DNA of 64,000 nt, from the NCBI RefSeq assembly GCF_000719265.1, contig NZ_JOFL01000006.1, positions 186,001-250,000 of the forward strand, written 5' to 3'. The stretch comes from Streptomyces roseoverticillatus (GTDB lineage: Bacteria > Actinomycetota > Actinomycetes > Streptomycetales > Streptomycetaceae). Of the stretch, positions 62,801 to 64,000 are shown piece by piece (positions within the stretch are counted from its first letter, which is position 1; every line of letters starts with the position of its first letter). Both the position numbers and the translations under genes were made by a program. The notes beneath the pieces are model-generated. The model did not search any database and was not told the origin of the DNA. It saw only the letters and a list, made by a program, of their open reading frames with translations.

Positions 62801-64000
62801 CACGCGGACTACGCGCTCGCCGGCGGCGTCAACCTCGCCCCGCACCCGCGCAAGTACCGTCAGCTCGCGGCCGGCGGCTTCACCGGCGAGAGCGGCCGCT
62901 GCCGCAGCTTCGCGGCCGACGGCGACGGCATGGTGCCCGGCGAGGGCGTCGGCGCCGTCCTGCTCAAGCCGCTGGCGGCCGCGGAGCGCGACGGCGACCG
63001 GATCCTCGGCGTGATCCTCGGCAGCGCCGTCAACCACGGCGGCAAGACCGGCGGGTTCGCCGTGCCGAGCCCGTCCGCCCAGGCCGAGGTCATCGCCGAG
63101 GCACTGCGGCGGGCCGGCGCCGAGCCGGCGAGCGTGTCGTACGTCGAGGCGCACGGCACCGGCACCGCGCTCGGCGATCCGGCCGAAGTGGCCGGGCTGT
63201 CCCGGGCGTTCGGCGCCCTGCCGCCCGGCTCGGTCGCCATCGGCTCGGTGAAGTCCTCCGTCGGCCACCTGGAGTCGGCCGCGGGCGTCGCCGCCCTCAC
63301 CAAGGTGCTGCTCCAGATGAAGGCCCGCGAACTGGCCCCGTCGCTGCACGCGGACACCCTCAACCCGGCCGTCGACTGGAACTCCGTGCCGTTCCGCGTC
63401 CAGCGCGACCTCGCGCCGTGGCAGGGCGCCGGTCCGCTGCGCGCCGGCATCAGCGCCTTCGGCGCCGGCGGCTCCAACGCGCACCTCGTGGTGGAGGAGT
63501 ACCGCGAGGACGCCCGGAGCGGGGCCGTCTCGGGCCCGGCCGTCTTCCCGTTCTCCGCACGCGACGCGGAGGGCCTGCGCGGCGTGGTCGAGCGGACGCT
63601 CGCCTGGCTGCGCACGCCGGCCTCCGGCGTCGCGCCCGAGGACATCGCCGCCGCTGCCGGCGTGCCCGTCACGGCGGTGGACGAACCGCTCGACGAGCTG
63701 GGGCTCGACCCGGCCACGATCGTGCGGCTGATCGGCCTCGGCGACGCCGTACACCCGGGGACCGTGCACGGCGGGACGACCCTGCGCGAACTGGCCCGCC
63801 GCGCCGGCGGCACCGGCGACGCGGACCTCGTCCGCCTGGCGTACACCCTGCAGACCGGCCGGGAGGCCATGGCCCACCGGTTCGCCGTCGCCGCGCGCTC
63901 GGCCCGCGAACTCACCGATGCCCTGGAGGCCTTCCTCTCCGGCCGGCCCACCGGGCACACCGCCGTCGTCACGGCGGAGCCCGGCGCGGCCACCGTGCCC
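53834..64000 (+). CDS. Trans-AT PKS 4 (3' end outside window): DH-KR-ACP / KS-DH-KR-MT-ACP / KS...
   Basis: The frame opens at ATG 53834, sharing a base with the upstream stop, and has no stop before 64000 (about 3389 codons). Residues 1-140 are the linker that should follow KS6. Then: DH (His165, Asp329), KR (VTGGAGALG, Tyr720), ACP (Ser885); KS7 (Cys1137), DH (His1584, Asp1743), KR (GGAGGIG near 2049, Tyr2191), C-methyltransferase (EIGAGTGG near 2484), ACP (Ser2737); KS8 (Cys2972) and its linker with an ACP-like insert. After glycine this predicts CH=CH, then CH=C(CH3), the diene next to the amide in kirromycin-type antibiotics. Both DH domains have non-Gly residues at the Gly of HxxxGxxxxP. 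Confidence 0.92.
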   Translation, partial: MSRNTEDRTARLVVLSADGREQLDQYRAELSDWLDAHPAASLDSVTHTLRTGREPLRERLAVVVTDIAGLAARLRDGDGVVTGTAAADAPTGGPARTDDLTEAARLWVAGADVAWPELPGGRPARLSLPRPPRPSRRYWISPPAALADGPAERLLTGNEFYLRDHALGPVRILPAVAALEFAVAAAARLGHGRATGIVNVLWARPVLVEDEPVRVRLDLRQAADGVSYEVRRVDGSAAGALCSTGTLRFDAPQEALPLDLEAVRARLPRTSTADECYAVFSALGGGYGPSLQGLRSVRSAPGEALAHVAVPEAADAPFTDFTLHPSLLDAMLQACLWTDEDPAAPRARQLPFALDAVDIFGPLPERGYVHAVATPAGHDVTLADEQGRVSVRLRAVVTRAVDGAAGLDATVAANLLVQRWQDAPAQAADGRPVRTVLLGGATLPGAEPATEDAVFPCAEELLVVRAVDGDPLPGLLRLFRAWSAQPAPKPVRVLHLFRPAGTAEDARVYALDGFGRALANEHPDFRVAVVGTGDADPAAVLAAEARGAHEFRVRYTSDGRRQVLRWGSVEPAPAPLAPRGTVLVTGGAGALGRHLVTHLGGTARYVLTGRSAHAGLADLRAAGLDVHYLPADLGAPGAAADLVERVHAAFGPIHGVLHLAGTTRDALLIRKTDEETAAVLGPKVRGTLELDRATAGDPLDFFVAFSSMSGAAGSPGQTDYAYANRFLDAFAEWRRASDRPGRSLSVLWSLWADGGIRVDADEATAARMARQVGLVAMPTDAALDAFDRALGHDGDHVLVAHGNLARLRQVLDAPAPEPSAPAARPAPAARPAVAAGTAPSAPAGTERPVAAMAEDFLRGVLATVFEFPTEEIEPDVAFEQFGIDSLLIMDLTRRLEDDFGSLPKTLFFEYQNLRDLADWFTEHHGARITELAAPAAPLAPAAVTETASAPVAAATPAVIPAPAPSAPAPSGPVPIAIVGVAARFAGSDTLEEFWANLRAGRDLVTEIPADRWNWRDYDQATPADRAAPYSRWGSFLHGIDKFDPLFFGVSPREAEIIDPQERLFLQTAWHTMENAGRTRADLRARRVGVYVGAMYGLYQLHEAEDGRIGASSHASIANRVSYTLGLTGPSLGVDTMCSSSLTAIHLAVRDLRAGDTDMALAGGVNLHVHPYKYRFLGQGGFTSSDGLCRSFGADGDGYVPGEGVGAVLLRPLADALRDGDHIHGVILGSSVNHGGRTNGFTVPNPVAQGELVEQALREAGADPASLGYLEAHGTGTALGDPVEIRGLARALGAAGLAPRSLPIGSVKSNVGHLESASGMAGLCKVLLQMQHGELVPSLHADPLNPNIDFDSTPLSVQRELAPWPRPGNAPRRAGLSSFGAGGANAHLVIEEHLQDRAAASGDEPGPWLFPLSARAPERLPVLAAQLADALESEPRTRLADVAFTLQQGREEWADRMVVLASTVTELVARLRGAGTEGVWTGSARGRAAARAAKPVSDAPADIAAAWAAGASVAWPRNGGRRVPLPGYPFEELRCWLTDTIWSPPARTAAGPAHPLLDEVDPAGSLDGLTYRTAFGPEHPYIDGHRVGETRLLPAAAVLEMARGAAEAAGAGQRLRLAGVRWLRPFVVDGTERSARMRLRRGDTGLAFDLRDDAGELLAQGRIDTLAAPAAETVPLEALQARMNRRHEGAALYADLTAAGLFYGPALRAVEWIAAGDGEALVRLRLPAEAAPFAGCALHPSLVDGALHAFAVLRDRNAGPAMVPYALTAAEVFAPVTDLAYAHVTTAGTDRYDLTFTDSAGSVVARLRDLSLRPAPGTAPQQAVAAAPALAPAPAAPAAAGASADDLMFVPHWTALPERPAALAGGTTWLVRGPESAGLAAALTERLGGTVVEVGPDRVADATGRPDHVVLLAPRAGARTDDMHVLDAAQEQGVLALFRLAKVLQRLGSSVRLTVVTEDALSTAGEPVRNPFAAALHGLALSLAQEHPRWRVAVVDRSSADQPSADVLDVPAGGPYALRRGVLHHRRLVPATATPPAERIRHDGTYLILGGAGGIGLELTAWLVRTHRAKVVLLGRSELDAARRERLRAIDPSGTLVSYRRADATDPVALRDAVAWTRATHGALHGVFHATIVLRDQTVATMAEETFRSVLEAKTRTSVALHAALGGSADLDFVLFFSSAVALAGSAGQSNYAAGSTFEDAFAHHLDDVLGARVAVINWGYWGTVGIVADERNRSRLAAAGIHSITPEEGMAAVHAVLGRQDRQVVVVKADASALAAVGAQQRTDGPADGEAPANDTSLVPSLAALPPVARLLTEADDARLTEVMCGWLWTLFRQEGVFLTATEQWTPAALAERLRVVPAHGRLFAELLRQLTLSGHLNDRDGQFAPAGRPAAEDPEGDLVALCEQKPALNRFDRLLRPCMQNLFGVMRGTVRATDVMFPGGSTALVEGAYRGSPVVDRANELVVGGVLDHLTGHDGPLTVVEIGAGTGGTTASVLPALAASGADVTYVYTDISRAFLQHGRQRFAEEHPFVRFQQLDVSGDPAAQGFEPGSADLVVAANVLHATADLLGTLRAVAWLLKPGGRLVLNEASSNVLTATLTFGLLDGWWLHRDAELRLPGSPLLSAPGWRKALALAGFARSRALPADEGLTQHVVLAHTASDAVPPAAVPAAAVTAAATPARAGEPARAAEPPASSGGGAEALAAAAQEYVKDAFERILQVPRDRLWLDETYENFGVDSLTVPQIVDVLSERMGELPATLLFEYPTIREIADHLADRHADRVRALLPEAPAPAAAPAVRVAERTPEESRPAADQRIAVVGIAGRYPLADDPDAFWANLRAGRDCVREVPADRWDHRDMADVDGQKPGRWGGFLDGIDEFDPRFFQMSLREAELTDPQERLFLQTSWHAMEDAGYTRARLRGSRVGVYVGVMYGHYQLFEDERGLAGGMGYASIANRVSYFFDFHGPSLAIDTMCSSSLTAIHLACEALAAGHADYALAGGVNLAPHPRKYRQLAAGGFTGESGRCRSFAADGDGMVPGEGVGAVLLKPLAAAERDGDRILGVILGSAVNHGGKTGGFAVPSPSAQAEVIAEALRRAGAEPASVSYVEAHGTGTALGDPAEVAGLSRAFGALPPGSVAIGSVKSSVGHLESAAGVAALTKVLLQMKARELAPSLHADTLNPAVDWNSVPFRVQRDLAPWQGAGPLRAGISAFGAGGSNAHLVVEEYREDARSGAVSGPAVFPFSARDAEGLRGVVERTLAWLRTPASGVAPEDIAAAAGVPVTAVDEPLDELGLDPATIVRLIGLGDAVHPGTVHGGTTLRELARRAGGTGDADLVRLAYTLQTGREAMAHRFAVAARSARELTDALEAFLSGRPTGHTAVVTAEPGAATVP
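63615..63810 (+). other. ACP-like insert without the attachment serine, after KS8
   Basis: The post-KS8 linker of PKS 4 contains PLDELGLDPATIVRLIGL, matching the segment after KS3. Pro3293 occupies the place of the phosphopantetheine Ser. KS1, KS4, KS5, KS6 and KS7 linkers lack this insert. Confidence 0.5.

Overview
The window is very high in GC, with GTG/TTG starts, ATGA/GTGA/TGATG stop-start overlaps, a conservon, a large SARP regulator and occasional TTA codons. All of this points to Streptomyces or a close relative. No rRNA, tRNA, IS element or CRISPR array was seen.

Left part (1-8171), probably outside the pathway: a 5'-truncated TIM-barrel protein; a conservon operon cvnA-cvnB-cvnC-cvnD (sensor-like ATPase, roadblock protein, DUF742 protein, small GTPase); a methylenetetrahydrofolate-reductase-like gene followed by a fragment that looks like the C-terminus of a TetR regulator; a glycosyltransferase of the MurG/diacylglycerol type; and a secreted B-type lectin. 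The lectin stop overlaps the start of a 981-residue SARP-NB-ARC-TPR regulator (8168-11113), which may mark the edge of the biosynthetic cluster.

Right part (11961-64000): a trans-AT polyketide/non-ribosomal peptide cluster. A rightward accessory operon (11961-24368) encodes a Cys-nucleophile alpha/beta hydrolase (candidate Dieckmann cyclase), a stand-alone C-A-PCP NRPS, an O-methyltransferase, an AT-AT-ER protein, a P450, aspartate decarboxylase (beta-alanine supply), a second methyltransferase and a discrete AT. It ends at a strong hairpin. Facing it on the minus strand are an exporter operon (TetR, MFS, DUF6204 protein), a crotonyl-CoA carboxylase/reductase (ethylmalonyl-CoA supply) and an Sfp-type phosphopantetheinyl transferase. 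Diverging from these are four overlapping or adjacent megasynthase genes. The last one runs off the window, so its frame is open from 53834 to 64000.

Assembly line as read: LnmK-like loading domain-ACP; KS-KR-ACP; KS|DH-ACP-KR; KS-KR-MT-ACP; KS-KR-ACP; KS-ACP; C-A(Gly)-PCP; KS|DH-KR-ACP; KS-DH-KR-MT-ACP; KS-... (| marks a gene boundary). Read collinearly, this predicts a diene, an oxygenated carbon next to a methylated (possibly gem-dimethyl) carbon, a hydroxyl, a beta-keto unit that could take ethylmalonate, a glycine amide, and then CH=CH-CH=C(CH3). That is the order of the kirromycin/aurodox (elfamycin) skeleton. The accessory set matches the kirromycin enzyme types KirCI, KirCII, KirD, KirN, KirP, KirB and KirHI. 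I therefore infer an elfamycin-type cluster. The exact product, starter unit and methylation pattern remain open.
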